A stretch of 64,000 bases of DNA from Halorientalis regularis (GTDB lineage Archaea > Halobacteriota > Halobacteria > Halobacteriales > Haloarculaceae), in contig NZ_JALJCL010000018.1 of the NCBI RefSeq assembly GCF_023698535.1, positions 1 through 64,000 on the forward strand. Direction: 5' to 3'. Position 1 is the stretch's first letter; every line of letters begins with the position of its first letter. Below, one piece after another: positions 35,735 to 42,445 of this stretch. The position numbers were made by a program, and so were the translations under genes. The notes beneath the pieces were generated by a model. It worked only from the letters and a program-made list of their open reading frames with translations. It made no database searches and was not told the origin of the DNA.

Positions 35735-36862
35735 TCAATCGTCCAGTTCCGCGTTGCTCGTGGCTGTGCCCGCCGCTGTCTCCACGTCGTCGGCGTCCGC
35801 CGGGTCCTCGCCGGCGCGGGCCTTGACCGCCTCCTTGTCGAACTCGTTTGCGTCCATGTTCGGCTCCATCCCGGCTTCCTCCATCACCTCGATGTCGTCG
35901 CCGGGCGACTGCCCGCCGGTCGTGAGGTAGTCGCCGGTCAGGATGCCGTCGGCACCCGCCTCGAAGGGCAGGTGCTGTTCGTCCTGGTCGAGGTTGACCT
36001 CGCGCCCGCCGGTCAGCCGCACCCTGGCCTCGGGGTGGAGCAGGCGGTAGACCGCGATGGTCTCGATGATCTCCTCGGTGCTGATGGCCGCCGAATCGCC
36101 CAGTTTCTCCCCGAGTGCCGTCCCCTCGACGGGATTGAGGATGTTGACGGGCAGGGAGGACACGCCGATGTCCTGGAGCGCGATGGCCGCGTCGACCCGA
36201 TCCGTCGGGGACTCGCCCATCCCGAGGATGACGCCGGCACAGAGGTCCATACCCACGTCCTTGGCGAGTTCGAGCGTTTTCACCCGGTCCTCGAAGGAGT
36301 GGGTGTCGACGATCTCCGGGAAGAAGTTCGGCGAGGTCTCGATGTTGTGATTGTAATGGTTGATGCCCTCGTCAGCGAGGATTTCGGCTTCCTCGCGCGT
36401 GAGGATACCGAGGCTGGCGTCAGCCTCGACGTCGGTCTCGTCGCGGACCAGCCGGATCGCACGGAGGACTTCTTCCCACTCCTCGGGGCGCTTCTCCTTG
36501 GAGACGCCTTTCTCCGCGACGACGATGCCGAACCGCTGGGCACCGTCGCGTTCGGCGCGTTTGGCCGCCTCCAGAATCTCTTCGGGGTCGAGGAACCCGT
36601 ACGTCTCGATGCCGGTGTCGAAGTGGACCGACTGCGCACAGAACCCACAGTCCTCGGCGCAGTTGCCCGCCTTCGCGTTCACGATGGAACAGGCGTCGAC
36701 CGTGTCGTCGCCCAGCTGTGAGCGCACGTAGTCGGCCCCGGCCGCGAGTTCCTCGACCGGCTGTGCCAGCAGCGCGAGCCCGTCACGGCGGTCGAGTCGC
36801 TCGCCCGCCAGCACCCGCTCGACGGCGTCGTCTATCGTCCGGTTTCCGGTATCGTAAACCAC
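35735..36862 (-). CDS. bioB: biotin synthase
   Basis: 375 aa radical SAM enzyme that inserts sulfur into dethiobiotin. The 4Fe-4S motif is GNCAEDCGFCAQS; SIVNAKAG, NHNIETSPNFFPEIV, GVILGMGESPTDRV and TGGREVNL are BioB landmarks. The start appears to be GTG at 36862: the nearby ATG at 36870 is out of frame. A TTTATATT element about 25-30 nt upstream suggests a leaderless mRNA. First gene of bioB-bioU-bioF-bioD. Confidence 0.95.
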   Translation of the reverse strand: MVYDTGNRTIDDAVERVLAGERLDRRDGLALLAQPVEELAAGADYVRSQLGDDTVDACSIVNAKAGNCAEDCGFCAQSVHFDTGIETYGFLDPEEILEAAKRAERDGAQRFGIVVAEKGVSKEKRPEEWEEVLRAIRLVRDETDVEADASLGILTREEAEILADEGINHYNHNIETSPNFFPEIVDTHSFEDRVKTLELAKDVGMDLCAGVILGMGESPTDRVDAAIALQDIGVSSLPVNILNPVEGTALGEKLGDSAAISTEEIIETIAVYRLLHPEARVRLTGGREVNLDQDEQHLPFEAGADGILTGDYLTTGGQSPGDDIEVMEEAGMEPNMDANEFDKEAVKARAGEDPADADDVETAAGTATSNAELDD

Positions 36863-36970
36863 GACTGCATAGGCAGTTGACGAGAATATAAAACTAGGGG
36901 TGACGTGACCGACGGGTGACGGCCCGGCGACTGCGTGGGCTCCGGGCTCAACCGGCGAGCCGGCCCGCCG

Positions 36971-37735
36971 CTACACCGCTGATCCGTCAGAGTCGTCAAC
37001 GTCCAGCAACGCGGCCGTGGAGAGACCACCGAACGTGGCGAGGCCGTTGACGAGGTGGAGAGTGAGAAGCGTCGCGAAGGCACCGACGACGGCCAGTCCC
37101 GCGGCTTCCGGGAGGGTATCGACCACCAAGAGCGGTTCACCACCAGTGACGACGCCCATCGTGAGTCCATCGGTCGTCGAGGTGACATGCAGGGGTCCGT
37201 CGGTGAGGACTGCGACCGGGGCAGCCAGCAGGACGAGCGAGGCCGACGCCGCGACGGAGAGGACGGTGAACGCCATCAGTCCAAACACGAACTTCACGCC
37301 GACGAGGACCAGTGCCGTCCAGGTCGTCGGTGCGGTCACGACAGTGCGTGACCAGGCCAGAAGGGACTCCAGATTCGTCCCGCCGCTATCGCCAGTCCGC
37401 CGGAGGAGTTCGGGGGCGGGAACGTCCATCCCCAGCAGGTGACGCGCCAGCGACGCCTCGAACCCGGCGATCAGCGTCACGCCGTACAGCGTCACCAGCA
37501 GGATCGGAACACCGACGAGCGTGACCAACAGTCCGACACCGGTGGCGACGCCGACGGTCACGGCGACAAAGTACGCGATGCCGAGCGGGAAGGCCAGCAG
37601 GAGGTACGCGAGGCTTCGGTAGGTCTGTCCCCGGAAGGGGACGCCGAAAAAGCCCCGGAGGCTGTCCGTGAGGGATCGGTCAGGTGCGGCAATCCGTATC
37701 ATCGCTACGTGGAGCCGTCGGGTCGGCAGATCCAT
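36971..37735 (-). CDS. membrane protein with putative sensor domain, copy 1
   Basis: About 254 aa with four to six hydrophobic helices (YLLLAFPLGIAYFVAVTVGVATGVGLLVTLVGVPILLVTLYG, and later LVLVGVKFVFGLMAFTVL, LAVVGAFATLLTLHLVNGLA). It has the layout of the sensor-like integral membrane domain found in front of kinases or HTH proteins, here as a free-standing protein. The gene at 38837 encodes a diverged paralogue. The start is uncertain: 37735 (after GGAG) or 37702. Confidence 0.65.
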   Translation of the reverse strand: MDLPTRRLHVAMIRIAAPDRSLTDSLRGFFGVPFRGQTYRSLAYLLLAFPLGIAYFVAVTVGVATGVGLLVTLVGVPILLVTLYGVTLIAGFEASLARHLLGMDVPAPELLRRTGDSGGTNLESLLAWSRTVVTAPTTWTALVLVGVKFVFGLMAFTVLSVAASASLVLLAAPVAVLTDGPLHVTSTTDGLTMGVVTGGEPLLVVDTLPEAAGLAVVGAFATLLTLHLVNGLATFGGLSTAALLDVDDSDGSAV

Positions 37736-37787
37736 ATACTCCGAGCCAGCGTCGCCGAGTCCGGGACACGGCCCGAAGATATAAGTA

Positions 37788-38057
37788 TCAGTTGCGGAAC
37801 GTCCGGTGGATAGCCACCAACCCGAACGTGTGAGCAAGCAGTATCGCGACGAGCGCCTGCGCGTCGGAAAGTGCCGGTAACGGGCCGAGCAGTCCCATCA
37901 CGAGAAACGGGACGACGGTGATCGCCACGACGCCCACGGCCAGTGCCAGCATGACACTGCTGGCGTTCTGTCGGTAGCCCCTGAACGCGAGGGCGGCGAC
38001 GAACACGCCGACGACCGCGGTGACCGCCGTGGCGAGGTCCGCGAGCGTCCCGATCAT
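37788..38057 (-). CDS. small DUF7521-like membrane protein
   Basis: 89 aa with three transmembrane helices and a conserved-looking RGYRQNASSVMLALAVGVVAITVVPFLVMGL segment, a pattern shared with the next gene upstream (RGYRRTGRRPMLLLAVGLFLLAAAPMFVRLVL). The two are therefore tandem paralogues. ATG at 38057 overlaps the upstream stop (38054) by 4 nt. Function unknown; they travel with HTH regulators in haloarchaea. Confidence 0.7.
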   Translation of the reverse strand: MIGTLADLATAVTAVVGVFVAALAFRGYRQNASSVMLALAVGVVAITVVPFLVMGLLGPLPALSDAQALVAILLAHTFGLVAIHRTFRN

Positions 38058-38383
38058 GGGTCGAACACCACGTAACGGACAGTCAGAAGCCCGCAAAGTT
38101 CGATGACGGCCACCGTGAGTCGCCGGCCGTCCGCGGTCGTAACCGCGACGTTCCCCAGCACCAGTCTGACGAACATCGGCGCCGCCGCCAACAGGAACAG
38201 GCCGACAGCCAGCAACAGCATAGGCCGCCGGCCAGTCCGCCGGTACCCCCGGACGAAGTAGTACGTCACGACGACGGACAGCACAAGCGCCACGCCGAAC
38301 AGCAGGACGGCGAAGAGTGCAAACGCGGTCGACCCACCGGTGGCGCTGATCCCGCCGGCCGAGAGAGGTCGCGTCCCGATCAT
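38054..38383 (-). CDS. small DUF7521-like membrane protein, second copy
   Basis: 109 aa, three hydrophobic helices. TYYFVRGYRRTGRRPMLLLA and the following helix resemble the neighbouring small membrane protein. Start ATG at 38383 overlaps the HTH gene's stop by 4 nt, so HTH-protein, membrane protein and membrane protein form one tightly packed operon. Confidence 0.7.
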   Translation of the reverse strand: MIGTRPLSAGGISATGGSTAFALFAVLLFGVALVLSVVVTYYFVRGYRRTGRRPMLLLAVGLFLLAAAPMFVRLVLGNVAVTTADGRRLTVAVIELCGLLTVRYVVFDP

Positions 38384-38676
38384 GATTCCCCCGTGAACTC
38401 CTCGTACAGTCCGGTGAAACGACTCGCCGCGTCCTCCTCGGTGTGGTCGATGCTCACTTCGAGACCGTCGGGGTCGAGTTGCTGGCGCGTCTCCAGCAGG
38501 TCGTGTGTCTGGAGTCGTTCGATCCGGCGATAGACGGTCGAGCGCGAGGCGTCGCAAAGTTCGGCGAGACGGCAGGCCGAGCGCGGCTCGGTGTAGGTTT
38601 CGACGAGGATCTCCGTCGCGTACTCGTCGTCGAGGACCGCCAGCACGTCCTCGCCCTCGCCGTCGCTCTGGCTCAT
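38380..38676 (-). CDS. winged-helix transcriptional regulator
   Basis: 98 aa. VLAVLDDEYATEILVETYTEPRSACRLAELCDASRSTVYRRIERLQTHDLL is an ArsR-like winged helix with the recognition helix at ASRSTVYRRIERL. No metal-binding cysteines are evident. It starts at the ATG at 38676 (MSQSDGEGED) and is the first gene of a three-gene operon with two small membrane proteins; a membrane-signal-responsive repressor is a reasonable guess. Confidence 0.82.
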   Translation of the reverse strand: MSQSDGEGEDVLAVLDDEYATEILVETYTEPRSACRLAELCDASRSTVYRRIERLQTHDLLETRQQLDPDGLEVSIDHTEEDAASRFTGLYEEFTGES

Positions 38677-38836
38677 CTTCGTCCGGCGTTCTCGGGGATT
38701 CCGCAAAAACCCGACCGGCCGGGAAGACGGTACATGCCCGCCGGTTCGATGCCCGGGATCGAGACGGCCCAGCCACTGTCGCAGGCGCTGCAACAAGTGG
38801 CATTTACATCGCGCGTGCGACAGCAGAGGATGTCAG

Positions 38837-39595
38837 ATGGCACCGAATATAATCGCACGGACGCCCACCCTCTCGGTTCCGTCGGTTCGGTCGGTTCTCG
38901 CCGCACCGTTGCGCCTCCAGTCTTACAAGAACGCCCTGTACCTCTGGCTCGCCTTGCTGCTCGGCCTCGTGTATCTCACTGTCTTGGTCACAGCGTTCGC
39001 GATCAGTACCGGCTTGCTCGTCCTGGTCGTAGGCGGTCCGCTCCTGCTGGGGTGTTTACTGGTGACGATCGTCCTCGGTCGGGTCGAACTCGCGCTCACG
39101 GGGAGGCTGCTCGACGTGCCGATTCCGGTCCCCTCCTACGACTATCTCTTCGAAGGATCGCCGGTCGACCGCGCGAGCAGCCTGGTGACCGACGTGACCG
39201 TCTGGACGACGCTACTTTACCTCGGCAGCAAGTTCTTCTACGGCACGGTCGCTTTCGTCCTCCTCAGCGTCACGTCGGCGATCAGCGCCACCTTACTCGC
39301 CACACCGCTGTACTACGACGAACCGGGGGTGACCGTCGGAGTACAGCTCACGGAGCCGATTCGACTGACTCCGTCGCTGTCTCTGCCCCGGGACGACCTG
39401 GCCGTCGGTGTGGAGACCGTGCTTCGTGTGACCTCGTGGCAGGTCGAGACACTGCCCGAGGCACTGCCCGTTTCGTTGGCGGGCCTCGTAGCCGCCGTGT
39501 TCGTCCTCAATCTCTCGAACGGCCTGGCCTGTGCCTGGGCCCGGTACAGTCGCTACATGCTCGGCGGTAGCGACCACGACGACGCGGCGGCGTGA
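38837..39595 (+). CDS. membrane protein with putative sensor domain, copy 2
   Basis: 252 aa membrane protein. ALYLWLALLLGLVYLTVLVTAFAISTGLLVLVVGGPLLLGCLLVTIVLGRVELALTGRLL parallels copy 1 (36971-37735), and both place a DVPIPVPS/DVPAPEL motif after the second helix pair. Divergent from the HTH operon with 160 nt between them, so the HTH protein may control both promoters. Confidence 0.65.
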   Translation: MAPNIIARTPTLSVPSVRSVLAAPLRLQSYKNALYLWLALLLGLVYLTVLVTAFAISTGLLVLVVGGPLLLGCLLVTIVLGRVELALTGRLLDVPIPVPSYDYLFEGSPVDRASSLVTDVTVWTTLLYLGSKFFYGTVAFVLLSVTSAISATLLATPLYYDEPGVTVGVQLTEPIRLTPSLSLPRDDLAVGVETVLRVTSWQVETLPEALPVSLAGLVAAVFVLNLSNGLACAWARYSRYMLGGSDHDDAAA

Positions 39596-39668
39596 CCGGT
39601 GGAGCCTGACTGTCTCACCGTGAGAGTTAATTCTTCACCCCCTGAGTCCTCGACAGGTGAGTCGTCGC

Positions 39669-39950
39669 ATGTACACGAGGATTCTTTCGTTGGCGACGGT
39701 GTTCGTGCTGGCGGGGACACTTCCGCTGGCAGTGATCGCCGTCCGGGGCTACTGGCAGGCCCCGTTCAGTCGGCTCCTGCGGCCGCTCCCGGCCATCGTC
39801 GGTGCGCTCGTCGCGTTGCACGTGCCGACGATACTCGCGGTCGATCCGCCGGTCGTGTACTCCACGGTCGTCTCGTCGCTGGCCGTCGCGGCGTCGTTCG
39901 CGATGGCTTTCGAGGCACTCATGCTCCTGACCGGGAGGCGAAAGCTATGA
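39669..39950 (+). CDS. small membrane protein, three helices
   Basis: 93 aa from the ATG at 39669 (a GTG at 39657 is in frame and possible). Helices: ILSLATVFVLAGTLPLAVIAV, LPAIVGALVALHVPTILAV, and VVSSLAVAASFAMAFEALMLL. Its end overlaps the next start by 4 nt. No family recognised. TATA-like TTAATT lies about 28 nt before the GTG. Confidence 0.55.
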   Translation: MYTRILSLATVFVLAGTLPLAVIAVRGYWQAPFSRLLRPLPAIVGALVALHVPTILAVDPPVVYSTVVSSLAVAASFAMAFEALMLLTGRRKL

Positions 39951-40381
39951 TCGATCCGGCGAATGTGGTAGGGCCGCTGATCGGCGACCCGGCAGTGTGG
40001 GTCGGGCTCGGTGCTGTCCAGTTGTCGCGGTACGCCGACCTGTTCCAGTGGCTCCTGCACTTCATCCAGACGGTCCTCCTGCTGGTGACTAGCCTGTTCC
40101 TGGTGTACCCGGTGCTTCGGCATCCACAGAACGTGGCTCACAGCCGCGGCGTGGGGCTGCTGGCGCTGGGCTTCCTGCTCCTGAGCGCCCAGTGGGCGAT
40201 GGAGTTCGTCCCCGTCCCGGATGTCGTCGCGCCGGTACTGGCCCTGGCCAGCGCCGTCGGTTTCGGTGCTGGCTGCTGGGCGTTCGCCAGTTCGTTCGTC
40301 GATACTGCCGAACGCGTTAAGTTAGTCGGCGACGAAAGTTACGACGGCAGCGGGGGATTCGGAGCGGACGACGGCGAGTAA
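39947..40381 (+). CDS. membrane protein, four helices
   Basis: 144 aa. Hydrophobic stretches at FIQTVLLLVTSLFLVYPVL, GVGLLALGFLLLSAQWAMEF, and VVAPVLALASAVGFGAGCWAFASSFV, with an acidic Gly-rich tail. It is translated from an ATG that overlaps the preceding stop. Unknown function; it may form a membrane complex with its neighbour. Confidence 0.6.
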   Translation: MIDPANVVGPLIGDPAVWVGLGAVQLSRYADLFQWLLHFIQTVLLLVTSLFLVYPVLRHPQNVAHSRGVGLLALGFLLLSAQWAMEFVPVPDVVAPVLALASAVGFGAGCWAFASSFVDTAERVKLVGDESYDGSGGFGADDGE

Positions 40382-40460
40382 ATTCGCACGACGGACGGGG
40401 GATCACAGATGGAGCGAATACATGCTACTACAAACCGGTGGGACGGTGGGAGAATCGGCG

Positions 40461-40997
40461 ATGACGAGTACGAGTAACGCCACGCAGGGGAGCGATCAGG
40501 GGGTCGTTCCGGGAACGCAACTGCTGGCGGCGCTGTCGTCGATGGAGTCGGCGCTGTCGGTGCCGCCCACGGGCGCGTTCGAAAATCTCCTGTTGATCTC
40601 GCCGAACTCGCCACAACAGGTCGAGGCGGAACTCAGGGACAGAGAGATCGACGTGTCGAACGTCGGTCTCATCCCGATCTCGGGTTCGACCCACACCTAC
40701 GAGGGGCCACTGTGGACGACCGACGCGATCTCCCCGAACGACCTGACGGGACTCAGCATGGCCTTCACCCGGTCACTCCAACATCTCACCCGGGGACACG
40801 GATGGGTGCTGTTCGAGAACCTGAACGTCCTGCTGATGTACGCCGACGAACAGCAGGTCTATCGACTCGTCGATCACCTCATCGAGAAAACTCGCGAGCG
40901 GGAAGTCAACGGTGCCTACACAGTCGTCGAGGGAGCCATCGGCGAGCAGACGTTCGCCAAGCTTCAGAATCGCTTCGACACGGTGCGGGGCGTTTAG
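40461..40997 (+). CDS. DUF7504-like protein, degenerate RecA fold
   Basis: 178 aa from the ATG at 40461 (MTSTSNATQG; a start at 40422 is also in frame). FENLLLISPNSPQQVEAELRDREID replaces a P-loop, and HGWVLFENLNVLLMYADEQQVYRLVDHLIEKTRE is where a Walker B would be. It is similar in layout to 26717-27301. Such proteins accompany HalOD1 and membrane-sensor genes in haloarchaea. It converges with the thioredoxin gene; their stop codons overlap. Confidence 0.65.
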   Translation: MTSTSNATQGSDQGVVPGTQLLAALSSMESALSVPPTGAFENLLLISPNSPQQVEAELRDREIDVSNVGLIPISGSTHTYEGPLWTTDAISPNDLTGLSMAFTRSLQHLTRGHGWVLFENLNVLLMYADEQQVYRLVDHLIEKTREREVNGAYTVVEGAIGEQTFAKLQNRFDTVRGV

Positions 40998-41398
40998 CTG
41001 TACTGTTCGATCAGATCGACGAGCGTGCCCTCGTCCTGGACACCGACCAGCTGTTCGACGGCCTCGCCGTCGGCGAACAGGACGAGCGTCGGCACGCCCT
41101 GGACGTTGAACTGCTGGGCCAGCGGCTGGTGTTCGTCCACGTCTACCTTCGCCACGGTCGCGTCCGTCTCGGCCGCGATGGCCTCGACGGTCGGTTCGAG
41201 CATCTGGCACGGACCGCACCAGTCCGCGTGGAAGTCCACGAGGACGACACCGTCGTCGGTGAGGTCGGCGAAGTGATCGCCGTCCTCGACGTGAACCGGT
41301 TCGTCCGGCGACGCACCATCCGATAGCTCCGACTCCAGTTGTTCTTTCTTTTGCTCGCGAATCGACTCGATATCGTCCGTATCGCTGGCGTCACTCAT
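40994..41398 (-). CDS. trxA: thioredoxin
   Basis: 134 aa. VVLVDFHADWCGPCQMLEPTVEAIA contains the WCGPC redox site; VKVD-like AKVDVDEHQPLAQQFNVQGVPTLVLF has the cis-Pro. An acidic N-terminal extension of about 45 residues precedes the domain. Start ATG 41398. It reduces protein disulfides in the cytoplasm. Confidence 0.93.
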   Translation of the reverse strand: MSDASDTDDIESIREQKKEQLESELSDGASPDEPVHVEDGDHFADLTDDGVVLVDFHADWCGPCQMLEPTVEAIAAETDATVAKVDVDEHQPLAQQFNVQGVPTLVLFADGEAVEQLVGVQDEGTLVDLIEQYS

Positions 41399-41525
41399 AC
41401 TATTCCGTACGGTAGCGTGCCGTATAACGGCGTTGGCTGTGCGCGCTGTGGACACGGTCAGCTGTCGCTCTCGGTCGGTGACAGGAACGGACCCCGCCGG
41501 AATGGCCCCACGTCGGCCCGTTCGG

Positions 41526-41819
41526 TCAGTCGGCGGCCTCGACCGTTACGTCGCCGGTTGCATCGACCGTCACGTCGTGGTCCTCGACGGAGAACGTGAT
41601 ATCGTCCACGTCTTCGTCGTCGAACACGGCGGCCAGATCGTCGAGATCGACGTATGTGTCGAGATCGTCGAAATCGTCGACATCGCTGTCGACGGCGTCC
41701 GCGACCGCTTCCAACACGACCCGACTCGCCGGCTGGGGACTGACCCAGGCCTCCTCGTCGTCGGTGTCACCCTCCTCGTCCGGCCGGAGGATGTAGACCT
41801 CACCGTCGTTTGCACCCAT
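41526..41819 (-). CDS. HalOD1 output-domain protein
   Basis: 97 aa, very acidic. ASRVVLEAVADAVDSDVDDFDDLDTYVDLDDLAAVF and VEDHDVTVDATGDVTV match the HalOD1 domain, a haloarchaeal signalling output module of unknown mechanism. A TTATATAAGG TATA box on the minus strand (41843-41850) places initiation at or near the start codon. Confidence 0.85.
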   Translation of the reverse strand: MGANDGEVYILRPDEEGDTDDEEAWVSPQPASRVVLEAVADAVDSDVDDFDDLDTYVDLDDLAAVFDDEDVDDITFSVEDHDVTVDATGDVTVEAAD

Positions 41820-41839
41820 ATAACCCCATATATCCCATA
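41815..41839 (-). repeat. three TATGGG repeats at the HalOD1 start
   Basis: On the minus strand TATGGG occurs three times with steps of 9 and 10 nt (41839-41834, 41830-41825, 41820-41815); the last contains the ATG. They lie between the TATA box and the coding start, at about one helical turn spacing, so they could be a regulator site. Confidence 0.45.
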
Positions 41840-41920
41840 CCCTTATATAAACCTACCAGCAATTTCAGGCTCTGAATACGCTCAGGTCCGGGTTCGGGCC
41901 GCGCGAGGGCAAAGCAATTA

Positions 41921-41933
41921 GGTACCTGGTACC
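41921..41933. promoter_or_regulatory. palindrome before the lactate-utilisation genes
   Basis: GGTACCTGGTACC, an inverted repeat (GGTAC/GTACC) 14 nt before the lutC ATG at 41948, downstream of a TATA-like CAATTAG. This is the position of a repressor site on a leaderless transcript. The regulator is unknown. Confidence 0.5.
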
Positions 41934-41947
41934 AGACACCACGTGAC

Positions 41948-42445
41948 ATGAGTTCCGAGTCGCTCTCGACGTTCGAGTCGTCAGTTCCGGGGCCGGTCCA
42001 CCGGACCACAGCCGCGGACGCCGACGCCACCCTCTCCGAGGCTATCGAAGAACCGGCCGTCGGAACCGCGTTGCCCTACGACGAGGTGTCGCTCGCCGAC
42101 GCCGTCGACACCGACCCGTCGCCGTCGGCGCTCGAAACGGCCGCGACCGGCGTGACACCCGCGGCGCTGGGCATCGCCGACTACGGCACCGTGACGATTC
42201 CCTCGGGTGCGGCTGGGGACGAACTGGTCAGTCTGTACACGCCCCGCCACGTCGCCGTCGTCGCCGCCAGCGATATCGTGCCGGACATGCCGACGGCCTA
42301 CGAGCGGCTCGGCGAGGACTTCGCAGCCGGAATGGACACGCAGATTCTGGCGACCGGTCCGAGCGCGACCGCCGACATGGGGACGCTCGTCCAGGGCGTT
42401 CACGGCCCCTCGGAAACGCACGTCGTCGTCTTGGAGGACCGATGA
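41948..42445 (+). CDS. lutC: LUD-domain protein LutC
   Basis: 165 aa. The domain is a short LUD (lactate utilisation) fold: GVTPAALGIADYGTVTIPSGAAGDELVSLYTPRHVAVV contains the AxxGIADxG(S/T)V signature, and GPSATADMGTLVQGVHGPSETHVVVL the second. LutC works with LutA and LutB to oxidise L-lactate through iron-sulfur proteins. Its stop overlaps the fused lutB-lutA-like ATG by 4 nt. Confidence 0.88.
   Translation: MSSESLSTFESSVPGPVHRTTAADADATLSEAIEEPAVGTALPYDEVSLADAVDTDPSPSALETAATGVTPAALGIADYGTVTIPSGAAGDELVSLYTPRHVAVVAASDIVPDMPTAYERLGEDFAAGMDTQILATGPSATADMGTLVQGVHGPSETHVVVLEDR

Noticed and set aside
36862-36870. ATG at 36870 as the bioB start
   Set aside because: It is out of frame with BioB; GTG at 36862 gives the right frame and spacing from the TATA element.
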